A DNA stretch of 64,000 bases from Brevibacillus brevis (GCF_031583145.1 NZ_CP134050.1:3299501-3363500); one strand, 5' to 3'. Positions 51,799 to 60,396 are shown, counted from the first letter of the stretch. A program made the numbers and translations. The notes: generated by a model not told the origin, from the sequence alone.

Positions 51799-52290
51799 TT
51801 ATAGATCTGGCATCGTCTTTTCCAATTCGATCGCCGCTTCGCGGATGACTTTTTCCAAAAACTCCAGCTCCGCTTCCGAATACCTTCCCAAAAATTCGCG
51901 CATATGACGCTCTAAGCGTGTGTGAAAGCGCTCGTGAAACGCAAACACTGACTCACCGCCGGGTGCCAAACGAAAAAACACTTCTTTTTGGTTGTCTTCC
52001 AATTGATAGCGCTCGATCAGCTCTTTCTTCAGCAGTTTGCCCGTAATTTTGGATATGGCGCTCTTCGTCACGCCGATTTCCTTGGCGATAGAGGTCACAT
52101 TCATTTTTTCCTGCGAACCAATCGCCTGTATGACATGCAGCTCCGTAATCGAAAGGTTCAAACCGCCTTCATAGTCAGGCATGCTTTTCTTGATTTGCTC
52201 CAGAAGCAAGGATTCGCGCCGTTTGCTCCGATCCTCTTGCTTGTGCAGCATCAAGATCCATTGATTCCAGACTTTCTGCTTGAGATCCAC
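51799..52290 (-). CDS. MarR-family regulator of the adjacent MFS transporter
   Basis: A 163-residue winged-helix protein: NVTSIAKEIGVTKSAISKITGKLLKKELIERYQLEDNQKEVFFRLA is the HTH and wing. Longer N-terminal helix (QWILMLHKQEDRSKRRESLLLEQIKK) for dimerisation. Start is GTG at 52288-52290, with AAAAGGGG 12 bp upstream. It is likely a repressor of itself and the MFS gene; ligand unknown. Confidence 0.88.
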   Translation of the reverse strand: MDLKQKVWNQWILMLHKQEDRSKRRESLLLEQIKKSMPDYEGGLNLSITELHVIQAIGSQEKMNVTSIAKEIGVTKSAISKITGKLLKKELIERYQLEDNQKEVFFRLAPGGESVFAFHERFHTRLERHMREFLGRYSEAELEFLEKVIREAAIELEKTMPDL

Positions 52291-52382
52291 TTTCTTGTAC
52301 AGCCCCTTTTGGTGTCCTTGGAAACATTGCTACTTTACCACTTCTCTCCCGGATTTGCAACGTCCTTCTTCCCGATAGCAAA

Positions 52383-52420
52383 CGAAAAGAAACCGCAGCC
52401 CCGATAGCTGAGGCTGCGTT
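52383..52420 (-). terminator. Terminator after the 67-aa gene
   Basis: GCAGCC (52395-52400) pairs with GGCTGC (52412-52417); the minus strand continues GGTTTCTTTTC. Confidence 0.65.
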
Positions 52421-52437
52421 CCTGGTATTCTTCATGC

Positions 52438-52641
52438 TCAAACGCGGATGTTGCCCATCTCGATGTCTGCCGAGAAATGGGCAACAGCGGCATCGAACAC
52501 ATCGCTCTCCGAGTCAGCCGCTATTTTGAACATCGTCACCACTTTGTTACCGCTCCGCACTTGCACATTGTACTGCGAATCCCCGTCATACGTGGTGGCA
52601 AAGTTGTACTCTCTGCCGTTAACGTTCATGTTTCGTTCCAA
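52438..52641 (-). CDS. Uncharacterised 67-aa protein
   Basis: A small protein (about 67 residues, NVNGREYNFATTYDGDSQYNVQ... VVTMFKIAADSESDVFDAAVAHF) with a beta-hairpin then helix pattern. The start TTG at 52639-52641 follows GGGAGG at 10 bp; the ATG four codons later is too far from the site (22 bp). It stands alone between the Gfo/Idh/MocA gene and MarR. No family recognised; coding status rests on the site, clean reading frame and its own terminator. Confidence 0.62.
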   Translation of the reverse strand: MERNMNVNGREYNFATTYDGDSQYNVQVRSGNKVVTMFKIAADSESDVFDAAVAHFSADIEMGNIRV

Positions 52642-52685
52642 CGTGGTCACACCTCCCGCCATAGTGTGACCGATCCGCCCCCTCT

Positions 52686-53735
52686 TTATCCATGATTAGG
52701 AAGAACCGACACGGTTTTCCCCGTCTCCGCCGAACGGATGGCTGCCTGTATGATCTCCAGTGCGCGAACCCCATCCTCGCCAGTCACAGGGGGTCGTTCT
52801 TTCATCCGGATCGCTTCGACGAAGGCGTCAATGACACCGCTGCTTGTCTGATTGTCATTCGTCTGAATGGCGCCGACGTTATAGCTTCGCTGCTCTCCGG
52901 CAGAGGTCATCAATTGAAGGGCCGCATCCGGATCGGCGAAGATTTTCAAAACGCCTTTTTCCCCGTACAAGACCGTGCTGTTGTCTTCGTCACCGTAATA
53001 GCTCCAGCTAAAGGCAGCGGTCCCGATAGCTCCTGACTGCGTGCGCAGGAGGCACACCATGTTGTCGCACACCTCGATCGGTTGTCCGTTTTCATCCTTT
53101 TTGTCCAGGGCCCCCGCAAATGCGCTCACTTCGATGATGTCTTCATTCAGTAAATAGCGCAGCAGATCGACCTTATGGATTCCCAAATCTCCGGCGACTC
53201 CCAGTGCGGAGCGGCTCTTCTTGAAAAACCATGTCGAGTTGGAAGCGTTGATGCTCCAATACTCGGGACCTTTATGGCCAAAGGTCGTTTTAAACGAGAG
53301 AATTTTGCCCAGTTCTCCATCCTCCACGATCTTGCGTGCCAGCTGATGGGCGGCGACCAACCGCTGATTGTGATCGATCATCAGCACAGTACCTGCTTCT
53401 GCGGCCGCTGCTACGATACTCTTCGCTCCTTCCAGCGTCGTCGCAATCGGCTTCTCGCACAGGACGTGCTTGCCCGCCCGCAGCGCCCGTGTCGTAATGA
53501 TCTGGTGCATTTCATTGGTCGAGCAGTCGCTGATGGCATCTACCTCGGGATGATCGACGATCTCCTCCCAGCTCGCCGCCACCTGGCCGCCGAAGCGCTC
53601 GGCCAGCCGTTTCGCCCGGTCCGGATTGGGGTCGTAGACGTGGGTCAGTGTCACATGCGGATTGTCGGCGTACTCCGGTGCATGACGCTGGTTTGCGATC
53701 GAGCCGCAGCCGATGATTCCCACCCTGATTGTCAT
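52686..53735 (-). CDS. Gfo/Idh/MocA-family NAD(P)-dependent oxidoreductase
   Basis: A 349-residue enzyme: Rossmann start VGIIGCGSIANQRHAPEYADNPHV, the EKP motif in HVLCEKPIATT, substrate-side Asp/His in GDLGIHKVDLLRYLL, and a C-terminal alpha/beta domain. Members oxidise or isomerise sugars and polyols such as myo-inositol, glucose-fructose or rare hexoses. The start at 53733-53735 has GGAGG at 7 bp; an overlapping ATG two codons earlier is too close. Last gene of the sugar ABC operon, 23 bp after the permease. Confidence 0.92.
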   Translation of the reverse strand: MTIRVGIIGCGSIANQRHAPEYADNPHVTLTHVYDPNPDRAKRLAERFGGQVAASWEEIVDHPEVDAISDCSTNEMHQIITTRALRAGKHVLCEKPIATTLEGAKSIVAAAAEAGTVLMIDHNQRLVAAHQLARKIVEDGELGKILSFKTTFGHKGPEYWSINASNSTWFFKKSRSALGVAGDLGIHKVDLLRYLLNEDIIEVSAFAGALDKKDENGQPIEVCDNMVCLLRTQSGAIGTAAFSWSYYGDEDNSTVLYGEKGVLKIFADPDAALQLMTSAGEQRSYNVGAIQTNDNQTSSGVIDAFVEAIRMKERPPVTGEDGVRALEIIQAAIRSAETGKTVSVLPNHG

Positions 53736-53758
53736 GGTCATACCTCCAGTATGCGTGC

Positions 53759-54739
53759 CTATTGCTGTTCCTTCTTTTGCAACAGGACCGCGATAATGAT
53801 GATCAGCCCTTTCACCAGGCCTTGCAAATACGGGGAAATATTCATCAGGTTCAGCATGTTGTTCAGCACACCGAGGATCAACACGCCGAAAAACGTCCCG
53901 ACTACCTTTCCCCGTCCTCCCGACATCCGCGTCCCGCCGATGATGACAGCGGCGATCGCGTCGAGCTCGTAGGAAAGCCCTGAGCTGGCCGAGGAAATCG
54001 AGTTCAGGCGCGACGACTCGACGACCGCCGCCAATGCAACGAACGTGCTGCACAGCATGTACACGCCCATTTTGACGCCATTTACGCGGATCGTCGACAA
54101 TAGCGCTGCCTTCTCGTTGCTTCCAATGGCATACACGTAGCGGCCAAAGCGGGTCTTGTGCATGAGAACGTACACAAGCAGCGTCATGGCGAGAAAGATA
54201 TAAACCGGTACCGAAAGCCCCAGCCACTCCGTGTTGGCGATGGCGGTGTACGCTTCAGCTTTCCCCGACAAGCTGCCGCCTTCTGCGAAGTAGAGCACGA
54301 TCGATCTCGCGGATGCCATCATTCCCAGCGTGGCGATGAAGGAGGGAATCTTCCCCCTCGTCACCATGAGGCCATTCAGAGCGCCCACACCGGCTCCGGC
54401 GAGCAATGCCGCCAAAAGGGCCAGAAGCACGCTTTGCGTCGCATTGAGGACACTGACAGAGAGGGCGCCCAGAAGCGCGAGCACCGCACCTACCGACAAA
54501 TCGATCCCCCCGGATAGCATCACGACCGTCATGCCCAGCGAAATGATCCCGATGATCGAAACCTGCCGCAAAATATTCGCGAAATTATCCAGGCTTGCGA
54601 AATGGCTGTTCACGAGAGAGGCGATCAGAAATATCGCCACGAAAGCGACGACGACGCTGTACTCCGACCAGACCGCATGTCCGCGCGCTCTCCACGAGGC
54701 AACACCCGTTTCCTTGGCTGTCGGTGGCGTGTTTATCAT
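53759..54739 (-). CDS. Sugar ABC transporter permease (RbsC-like)
   Basis: A 326-residue membrane protein of the BPD_transp_2/RbsC type with about eight to ten helices: IIGIISLGMTVVMLSGGIDLSVGAVLALLGAL, NGLMVTRGKIPSFIATLGMMASARSI, and the conserved cytoplasmic loop VNGVKMGVYMLCSTFVALAAVVESSRLNSISSASSGLSYELDAIAAVIIGGTRMSGGRGKVVGT. It imports the sugar brought by the binding protein. ATG has GGAGG 10 bp upstream. Confidence 0.93.
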   Translation of the reverse strand: MINTPPTAKETGVASWRARGHAVWSEYSVVVAFVAIFLIASLVNSHFASLDNFANILRQVSIIGIISLGMTVVMLSGGIDLSVGAVLALLGALSVSVLNATQSVLLALLAALLAGAGVGALNGLMVTRGKIPSFIATLGMMASARSIVLYFAEGGSLSGKAEAYTAIANTEWLGLSVPVYIFLAMTLLVYVLMHKTRFGRYVYAIGSNEKAALLSTIRVNGVKMGVYMLCSTFVALAAVVESSRLNSISSASSGLSYELDAIAAVIIGGTRMSGGRGKVVGTFFGVLILGVLNNMLNLMNISPYLQGLVKGLIIIIAVLLQKKEQQ

Positions 54740-54809
54740 ACGGCTTGATCCTCCTTTTTTCTGAATCCGTTTGTATCAACTACGTTTGTTCCACTTCCAT
54801 TTTAGCTGT

Positions 54810-56324
54810 TCAACCATGCACCGGATTCGCTACAGCGTTTCTTGCGCCTGTCGCATAGAGCATGATCGACTCTTCGTTCATCTGCTGGCGCAACAGCGTC
54901 GCAGCGATTTCCCCCTGGTACATCACCATGACCCGGTCGCACAGCCGCAAGATTTCCGGCAGCTCCGAAGACAGGACGATGATCGCCTTCCCTTGACTCG
55001 CCAGTTCCCCGATGAGCTGATAGATTTCGCTCTTGGCCCCCACATCGATGCCTTGCGTCGGATTGTCGAAAATCAGGATGTCCGGGTCGGCCTGGAGCCA
55101 TTTCGCCAGCACGACCTTTTGCTGGTTCCCTCCGCTCAAACTGACGATGGGGGCGTACGGATCTACCGCTTTGATCGAGAGCATTTGGCGATACCTTTCA
55201 TACGCCGCCTCTTCCTGTTTTCCGTCGATCAACCCATTTCGTTCAAATTGCGAGAGAGACGCCAAACTCAAATTTTCCAAAATGCTCATGTCCTTGATAA
55301 TGGCGTTTTCCTTGCGGTTTTTGGGTACGAGACCGATACCTGCCTGCAAGGCTTGGCGAGGGTGGGTCAGCTTGCGTACTTGTCCATTGACGCGTATTTC
55401 TCCTTCGTACGGGCGGCACCCGAAGATGGCCTCGAACAATTCCGTACGCCCGTCACCCGCAAGCCCCGTAAATCCGAGGACTTCTCCTTTCATGGCCGTG
55501 AACGCAACGTTTTGAAACCATTTGCCGCTGCTTAGGCCCTTGACCTCGAGACAGACTTCTTCCGTCCGACCGGAGCCATTCCGCTGTGTGCTGTCGATTG
55601 TTTTTCCAACCATCAGGCGGGTCAGCTCTTCCTCGTCTGTGTCCGCCACGCGCCCCGTACCTGCCAGTTGCCCGTCCCGAAGCACCGTGTAGCGGTCACA
55701 GACGCTAAGCACCTCTTTCAGCTTGTGCGAAATGTAGATGATGCTGACGCCGCTGTCCCGCAGCGTACGCATCGTGTCCATGAGATGTTCGATTTCGTAG
55801 TTGGTGAGCGCTGTTGTCGGCTCATCCATGATGATCAGCTTGGCGTCGGTCAACAAAGCTTTAGCGATCTCGACCATTTGCTTGAACGACGGTTCCAAAT
55901 CGCGAACGAGCGTTTTCGGATGAAGAGATGCCCCCATCATACTCAGCAGCTCTTCCGTTCGCCTGCACATGTCTTCCACGCGCAGGAAGCCAAAACGATC
56001 CGTCCATTCCGCTCCCAGAAAAATGTTTTCATAGACAGTCAAGTCTGCGACGACATTCAGCTCCTGGTGTATAAAACGGATGCCCGCCTGTTTGGAAGCT
56101 CTGGGGTCTGTCATGCGGGTGCGCTGTCCCTCGATGTACATTTCGCCTGCGTCCGGCTGCAGGACCCCTCCGAGGATGTTCATCAGCGTGGACTTCCCCG
56201 CTCCGTTTTCCCCCAGCAGCGCGTGGATTTCCCCTTTTTGCAGGGAGAAGTCCACTCCTTTTAATACCGGGACTCCATTGAATGCTTTGTGGATCCCCTT
56301 CATGACCAGTACGTTTTCCGTCAT
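54810..56324 (-). CDS. Sugar ABC transporter, double ATPase subunit (RbsA/MglA-like)
   Basis: A 504-residue protein with two ABC domains. First: Walker A GENGAGKST, signature-like DLEPSFKQMVEIAKAL, Walker B LIIMDEPTTAL. Second: the Walker A region is degenerate (GFTGLAGDGRTELFEAIFG), as in all RbsA/MglA second halves, with signature LSGGNQQKVVLAKWL and ILIFDNPTQGIDVG. Energises import through the neighbouring permease. The start at 56322-56324 has AGGAGG at 5 bp; a longer in-frame ORF to 56396 lacks a site. Confidence 0.95.
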   Translation of the reverse strand: MTENVLVMKGIHKAFNGVPVLKGVDFSLQKGEIHALLGENGAGKSTLMNILGGVLQPDAGEMYIEGQRTRMTDPRASKQAGIRFIHQELNVVADLTVYENIFLGAEWTDRFGFLRVEDMCRRTEELLSMMGASLHPKTLVRDLEPSFKQMVEIAKALLTDAKLIIMDEPTTALTNYEIEHLMDTMRTLRDSGVSIIYISHKLKEVLSVCDRYTVLRDGQLAGTGRVADTDEEELTRLMVGKTIDSTQRNGSGRTEEVCLEVKGLSSGKWFQNVAFTAMKGEVLGFTGLAGDGRTELFEAIFGCRPYEGEIRVNGQVRKLTHPRQALQAGIGLVPKNRKENAIIKDMSILENLSLASLSQFERNGLIDGKQEEAAYERYRQMLSIKAVDPYAPIVSLSGGNQQKVVLAKWLQADPDILIFDNPTQGIDVGAKSEIYQLIGELASQGKAIIVLSSELPEILRLCDRVMVMYQGEIAATLLRQQMNEESIMLYATGARNAVANPVHG

Positions 56325-56430
56325 GAGCTCCTCCTGCCAACCGCTTTGATGCCTAGAAGAAAGGACGGCCATTCTCGGACGATTGATCCCATCCACTGCC
56401 GTCCTCTTCGCATTCAGGCATGCCTCGCGC

Positions 56431-57420
56431 TTAATAGTTCGCGTTCGGATCGTAGAACTTGTCGATGTTGTCCTTCGTGATCGGCGTCGCTTCCAGCATC
56501 TTGACCTTTTCCGCCGGGGTCTTGCCGCCCACGATCTCCGCTGCGAGCTTCACCGCATCCTTGACCATCAAAGGGGAGTAGGTGAAAGTCGCCTGCATCA
56601 GCGGATCGTTGTCCTTGATCAGCTTGTAAATATCCTTGTGGCCGCCCGCCCCTGTCACTACCTTGATGTCTGTTCGCTTCGCCTCCTTGATCGCCTGCAG
56701 CACGCCCAGCGCCATCTCGTCGTCGTGCGTGTACACGGCATCAATCTGCGGCTGAGATTGCAGAATATTCTGCATAACATTCAAAGACTTTTCCTTCTGG
56801 AAGTCTCCAGACTGACTGACAATGATCTGCATGTCGGGGTGATCTTTGATCGCTTCGCGGAACCCATCGCTGCGCATCGTCGTGACAGAGCTCGGCACAC
56901 CGATGATTTCCACGATCTTGCCTTTTCCGCCCAGCTTGTCGGCCAAATATTGGCCCGCATGTGTTCCGATGCCCTTGTTGTCCCCTTTGACGAGCGCCGT
57001 GAAATCGTCGCTTTCCAGCTCGCGGTCCACGACGATCAGCGGGATGCCCGCTTCCTTCACCTTCTTGGCGACAGGCGTCATCGCTGCGGACTCGATCGGC
57101 AGCATGACGATGGCGGAGACCTTTTTGGAGATCAAATCTTCAATATCGTTGGTTTGCTTGTTCGGATCAGCTGCCGTGGTGATCACGTACTTGAGACCTT
57201 CCGCTTTCGCTTCGTCCTCCGCATTTTTGATGACAGCTCCCAGCCAACCGTGGTCGGCCGCCGGGAAAGACATCCCGATTACTTTTTCCGCCGGAGCACT
57301 CCCGCCTCCCTGCGGCGCTTGCCCGGATTGTCCCCCGGACGAACTCCCTCCGCCGCTGCATCCAGCCAGCGCCAGCAAACCGGCCAAGGCGAAGGCGGCC
57401 CATCTCCCCAAACGTTTCAT
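56431..57420 (-). CDS. Sugar ABC transporter solute-binding lipoprotein (RbsB-like)
   Basis: A 329-residue periplasmic-binding-protein type I with lipobox LALAGC (Cys21), a Gly/Ser-rich linker (22-45) and the fold: KVIGMSFPAADHGWLGAVIKNAEDEAKAEG, KVSAIVMLPIESAAMTPVAKKVKEAGIPLIVVDREL, QIDAVYTHDDEMALGVLQAIKEA. The aromatic and Asp/Arg pattern suits a pyranose or cyclitol ligand, but the exact sugar is not readable. ATG has GGGGGAG upstream. First ABC gene, 102 bp after the LacI gene. Confidence 0.93.
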   Translation of the reverse strand: MKRLGRWAAFALAGLLALAGCSGGGSSSGGQSGQAPQGGGSAPAEKVIGMSFPAADHGWLGAVIKNAEDEAKAEGLKYVITTAADPNKQTNDIEDLISKKVSAIVMLPIESAAMTPVAKKVKEAGIPLIVVDRELESDDFTALVKGDNKGIGTHAGQYLADKLGGKGKIVEIIGVPSSVTTMRSDGFREAIKDHPDMQIIVSQSGDFQKEKSLNVMQNILQSQPQIDAVYTHDDEMALGVLQAIKEAKRTDIKVVTGAGGHKDIYKLIKDNDPLMQATFTYSPLMVKDAVKLAAEIVGGKTPAEKVKMLEATPITKDNIDKFYDPNANY

Positions 57421-57472
57421 GTACTCTCCCCCTTATGGTATGAATGGATAACCCGGATCAGCTTGCCCACGT

Positions 57473-57486
57473 TGGAAGCGGTTGCA
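57473..57486. promoter_or_regulatory. LacI/CcpA-type operator (cre-like) before the binding-protein gene
   Basis: TGGAAGCGGTTGCA matches the cre consensus TGWAANCGNTNWCA at 12 of 14 positions. It lies 53 bp before the binding-protein start and may bind CcpA or the local LacI protein. Confidence 0.5.
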
Positions 57487-57522
57487 AGAAATCCGGGAAA
57501 AGCCCTTTCCCACATCTTCCGG

Positions 57523-58515
57523 TCAGCCCATGGTCGACTCGCGGATAATCAGTTCATAGTCCATGACAATGCTTTCAACCCTCTCCTGCGGCGACGCGAT
57601 GCGCTTGATCAGCATCCGGGCCGCCTCGCAGCCCATTTCGTACATCGGCTGGGCTACTGTCGTCAAACTCGGATTCATCATGCTCGCAAACGGAATGTTG
57701 TCAAAGCCGACTACAGCGATGTCGTCTGGCACTTTCAGTCCCGCTTCCTTGATGCTCCGCAGCGCGCCGATCGCGAGGGTGTCAGACACCGCAAAGACGG
57801 CTGTCGGGCGGCCTTCCTGGGCCAAAAGCGACTTCATCGCGCGATGACCGCTCTCAAAATGCAGATCGGTATGAAGGATATAGCGATCCTCTGCAGGTAT
57901 GCCGAACTCTGAAAGTGCCCGCAAATACCCTTCCTTGCGAAGCCTTGCGTACAGAAAACGCTCGTCCGAGTTGATGATCGCCACCTTCCTGTGCCCCATC
58001 GTCAAAAGGTGCTTCACGGCCTTGTAAGCCGCCGTCTGATTGTCGATGGACACGTAGGGCGTTTCGTCCACTTCACTGTACTCGCAGCACTGGATGACCG
58101 GATACTCATCGCCGAGCTGCCTGATATGAGCCAGGTCGACGGCAGGATCCATCGAGATGACGCCATCTGCCATGCGGTTGCGCAAAAGGTCCAGATAGAC
58201 GTTTTCCCTCTCCACATCGGAGTCTGTCGTGCAAAGCAGCGTATTGTACTGGTGGCGCCTGGCGATGTCTTCGATGCCCTGGACGATTTTGGAGTAGAAT
58301 GGGTTGGAAATACTGGGGACAAGGACGAGCAGCATCCGGCTTTCCGCACAGCGGAGGTTGCGTCCGAGCATGTTGGGATTGTACTGGAGCCGCTCGATGA
58401 CCTCTTCGACTTTTGCTCTCGTCTTTGGGGACACCGAAGCATGATGATTCAATACGCGGGATACGGTAGCAACAGAGACTCCCGCTTCCTTCGCTACTTC
58501 TTGAATGGTTGCCAT
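57523..58515 (-). CDS. LacI-family repressor of the sugar locus
   Basis: A 330-residue regulator: N-terminal HTH ATIQEVAKEAGVSVATVSRVLNHHASVSPKTRAKVEEVIERLQYNPN with hinge helix, then a type I periplasmic-binding-like sugar domain (LLVLVPSISNPFYSKIVQGIEDIARRH ... DTLAIGALRSIKEAGLKVPDDIAVVGFDNIPFASMMNPSLTTVAQP). The start at 58513-58515 is the canonical LacI start (MATIQEVA). It likely represses itself, the ABC operon and the divergent isomerase gene in response to the imported sugar. Confidence 0.94.
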   Translation of the reverse strand: MATIQEVAKEAGVSVATVSRVLNHHASVSPKTRAKVEEVIERLQYNPNMLGRNLRCAESRMLLVLVPSISNPFYSKIVQGIEDIARRHQYNTLLCTTDSDVERENVYLDLLRNRMADGVISMDPAVDLAHIRQLGDEYPVIQCCEYSEVDETPYVSIDNQTAAYKAVKHLLTMGHRKVAIINSDERFLYARLRKEGYLRALSEFGIPAEDRYILHTDLHFESGHRAMKSLLAQEGRPTAVFAVSDTLAIGALRSIKEAGLKVPDDIAVVGFDNIPFASMMNPSLTTVAQPMYEMGCEAARMLIKRIASPQERVESIVMDYELIIRESTMG

Positions 58516-58536
58516 GAGTCTTGGTTTTCCCTTCAA

Positions 58537-58554
58537 TTTGTAATCGATTACAAA
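58537..58554. promoter_or_regulatory. Perfect 18-bp LacI operator palindrome
   Basis: TTTGTAATCGATTACAAA is a perfect palindrome with the LacI-type central CG. It is just downstream of the -10 box of the lacI promoter (minus strand), consistent with autorepression. Confidence 0.85.
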
Positions 58555-58557
58555 ATT

Positions 58558-58587
58558 ACTGTAGCGGAGGGGACTACTAGCTGTCAA
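58558..58587 (-). promoter_or_regulatory. Sigma-A promoter of the LacI-family gene
   Basis: Minus-strand TTGACA (58582-58587), 18-bp spacer, TACAGT (58558-58563). It reads into the operator at 58537-58554. Confidence 0.75.
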
Positions 58588-58613
58588 CAATAATTTCGAA
58601 TATTTTTATGATA

Positions 58614-58643
58614 TTGACGATTCTAATAAAGGTGCTCTACTAT
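58614..58643 (+). promoter_or_regulatory. Sigma-A promoter of the isomerase gene
   Basis: TTGACG (58614-58619), 18-bp spacer, TACTAT (58638-58643), followed by an operator-like site at the expected start of transcription. Confidence 0.75.
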
Positions 58644-58649
58644 GGTTCA

Positions 58650-58663
58650 TGTAATCGATTTCA
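58650..58663. promoter_or_regulatory. Second LacI operator, upstream of the isomerase gene
   Basis: TGTAATCGATTTCA matches the core TGTAATCGATTACA of the perfect site at 12 of 14 positions, and lies at the +1 region of the isomerase promoter. Confidence 0.75.
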
Positions 58664-58689
58664 TTTCATAGACTCGGGAGGTGTTCTTC

Positions 58690-59658
58690 ATGCAGTTGGG
58701 AGTTTTCACCGTCCTCTTCTCCCAAAAACCGCTGGAAGAGATGCTGGATACCGTCGCCGCCCATGGCCTCTCCGCCGTAGAGCTGGGAACGGGCGGATTT
58801 CCCGGCGACGCGCATTGTCCGCTTGATGAGCTCTTGGCCAGCAGCGCGATGCGGAAAAGCCTCTTGGACGCCGTCTGCTCCAGGGGACTGCGTATCAGTG
58901 CTCTCAGTTGCCACGGCAACCCGCTCCACCCCCAGAGACGGATCGCCCAGGAGGCAGATGCGCTCCTACAAAAGACGATGCAATTGGCCGAGCTGCTCGA
59001 GGTACCCGTCGTCAACACGTTTTCCGGTTGTCCCGGCGATTCTGATGACGCACGCTATCCGAACTGGCCGGTTGTCCCCTGGCCCCACGACTTTCAGGAA
59101 CTGCTCGCCTGGCAATGGAACGAAAAGGTTTATCCGTATTGGACGAGGATCGCCCAGCTGGCACAGTCCCGTCAGGTCAAAATCGGCCTGGAGCTGCACG
59201 GCGGCTTTTCCGTCCATTCCCCCGGCACGCTCCTGCGGCTTAGAGAACGAGCGGGAGAAGCTATCGGGGCCAATCTCGACCCGAGCCATCTGTGGTGGCA
59301 GGGCATCGATCCGGTGGGAGCGATCCGCATTCTCGGGCGGGAAGGAGCCATCCACCATTTTCATGCGAAAGACACCGCCATGGACCCGATGAATCTGCCC
59401 ATGCACGGCGTGACGGATACCCAGCCTTACACCAACATGCTGGGACGGGCTTGGCAATTCCGGACGGTGGGGTACGGGCACGATCTCAAGACGTGGGCGG
59501 ACATCATGAGCGCCCTGCGACTGGTCGGCTATGATTACGTCGTCAGCATCGAGCATGAAGACGGATTGATGTCTGTCGAGGAAGGGTTCGGCCGGGCTGT
59601 GCGGCACCTTCAGCAGGTGCTGATTCGCGAGCCGCTGCAGGAAATGTGGTGGGCATGA
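58690..59658 (+). CDS. Sugar-phosphate isomerase/epimerase-type TIM barrel
   Basis: A 322-residue AP-endonuclease-2/xylose-isomerase-like barrel. Likely metal ligands occur in IGLELHGGFSVHSP (Glu), ANLDPSHLWWQGIDP (Asp, His), IHHFHAKDTAMDP (His) and VVSIEHEDGL (Glu). Such enzymes isomerise or epimerise sugars or inosose-type cyclitols (IolE/IolI relatives). GGGAGG lies 8 bp before the ATG at 58690. Together with the Gfo/Idh/MocA oxidoreductase and the ABC importer it suggests oxidation-isomerisation of an imported sugar or polyol. Confidence 0.88.
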   Translation: MQLGVFTVLFSQKPLEEMLDTVAAHGLSAVELGTGGFPGDAHCPLDELLASSAMRKSLLDAVCSRGLRISALSCHGNPLHPQRRIAQEADALLQKTMQLAELLEVPVVNTFSGCPGDSDDARYPNWPVVPWPHDFQELLAWQWNEKVYPYWTRIAQLAQSRQVKIGLELHGGFSVHSPGTLLRLRERAGEAIGANLDPSHLWWQGIDPVGAIRILGREGAIHHFHAKDTAMDPMNLPMHGVTDTQPYTNMLGRAWQFRTVGYGHDLKTWADIMSALRLVGYDYVVSIEHEDGLMSVEEGFGRAVRHLQQVLIREPLQEMWWA

Positions 59659-59662
59659 CAAA

Positions 59663-59699
59663 GGGCGATCCCCAGGCCTCTCTCGACCAGGGATCGCCC
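59663..59699 (-). terminator. Hairpin between isomerase and phosphatase genes
   Basis: GGGCGATCCC (59663-59672) pairs with GGATCGCCC (59691-59699). The T tail is weak on both strands; on the minus strand it continues TTTGTC, so it may end the phosphatase transcript. Confidence 0.6.
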
Positions 59700-59702
59700 C
59701 TT

Positions 59703-59733
59703 GTCTATTCGGTTACACCGAATAGACTTTTTT
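59703..59733 (+). terminator. Terminator of the isomerase gene, overlapping the phosphatase stop
   Basis: GTCTATTCGGT (59703-59713), loop TAC, ACCGAATAGAC (59717-59727) and T6. The right arm encodes the C-terminus of the minus-strand phosphatase, whose stop codon lies in the loop. Confidence 0.88.
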
Positions 59734-60396
59734 GCTCGGCAGTTCCAGACAGTTCAGCCGTCCGCCGAAAACGGCGCCGCCATCAATTCCGATGATGTTG
59801 TTGCTGCCGAAATAAACATCGTGATTGCCTTCGCCATGGAAATTTTCCGTCGGCGTATGACCGAAAACAACGGTCTTTTCGCCTTGGTAGCCATCGTGAA
59901 ACTCGCTTCGGATCCACATCAGCGTATACGGATCGGTGTCACAAACCGGGGTCGTCGGATGTACGCCACCGTGGACAAAAATATAATCGTCCGTCTCGTA
60001 GTAGCAGTTCAGCCTTCGCAAAAAAGCGATGTGTTCTTCCAGTATCGGCGACAGCTCCAACGATTCCGGCGCACCGTTCGCAAGCTCGCTTGCCGGATGC
60101 CCGTAGCTGGCGAGTGTCTTCTGTCCCCCGTTGCGAAACCATCGCTCGATAAACACCGGATCCTGCTCAAACGACTTGATCATCATATGATCGTGATTCC
60201 CCAACAGGACGATCGCCCCTTTTTCATGCAGCTGCATGACTTTCTCCAGTACACCTTTGGAGGAAGGTCCGCGATCGACGTAGTCTCCCAACAGAATCAA
60301 TTGATCCTTGGCTGGGTCGTACTTCACCTGTGCCAAGAGCGATTCCCACTTTTCCAGTTCCCCGTGAATATCGCTGATTGCCAAAATGCGCTCCAT
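59713..60396 (-). CDS. Metallophosphoesterase (PrpE/serine-threonine phosphatase or Ap4A hydrolase type)
   Basis: A 227-residue calcineurin-like phosphoesterase with all five blocks: ISDIHGELEKW, LLGDYVDRGPSSKG, LLGNHDHMM, FVHGGVHP and VVFGHTPT. Members dephosphorylate proteins or cleave Ap4A; the B. subtilis PrpE is similar in size. ATG is at 60394-60396; AGAAAGAAGG is upstream. Monocistronic between two hairpins. Confidence 0.9.
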   Translation of the reverse strand: MERILAISDIHGELEKWESLLAQVKYDPAKDQLILLGDYVDRGPSSKGVLEKVMQLHEKGAIVLLGNHDHMMIKSFEQDPVFIERWFRNGGQKTLASYGHPASELANGAPESLELSPILEEHIAFLRRLNCYYETDDYIFVHGGVHPTTPVCDTDPYTLMWIRSEFHDGYQGEKTVVFGHTPTENFHGEGNHDVYFGSNNIIGIDGGAVFGGRLNCLELPSKKVYSV

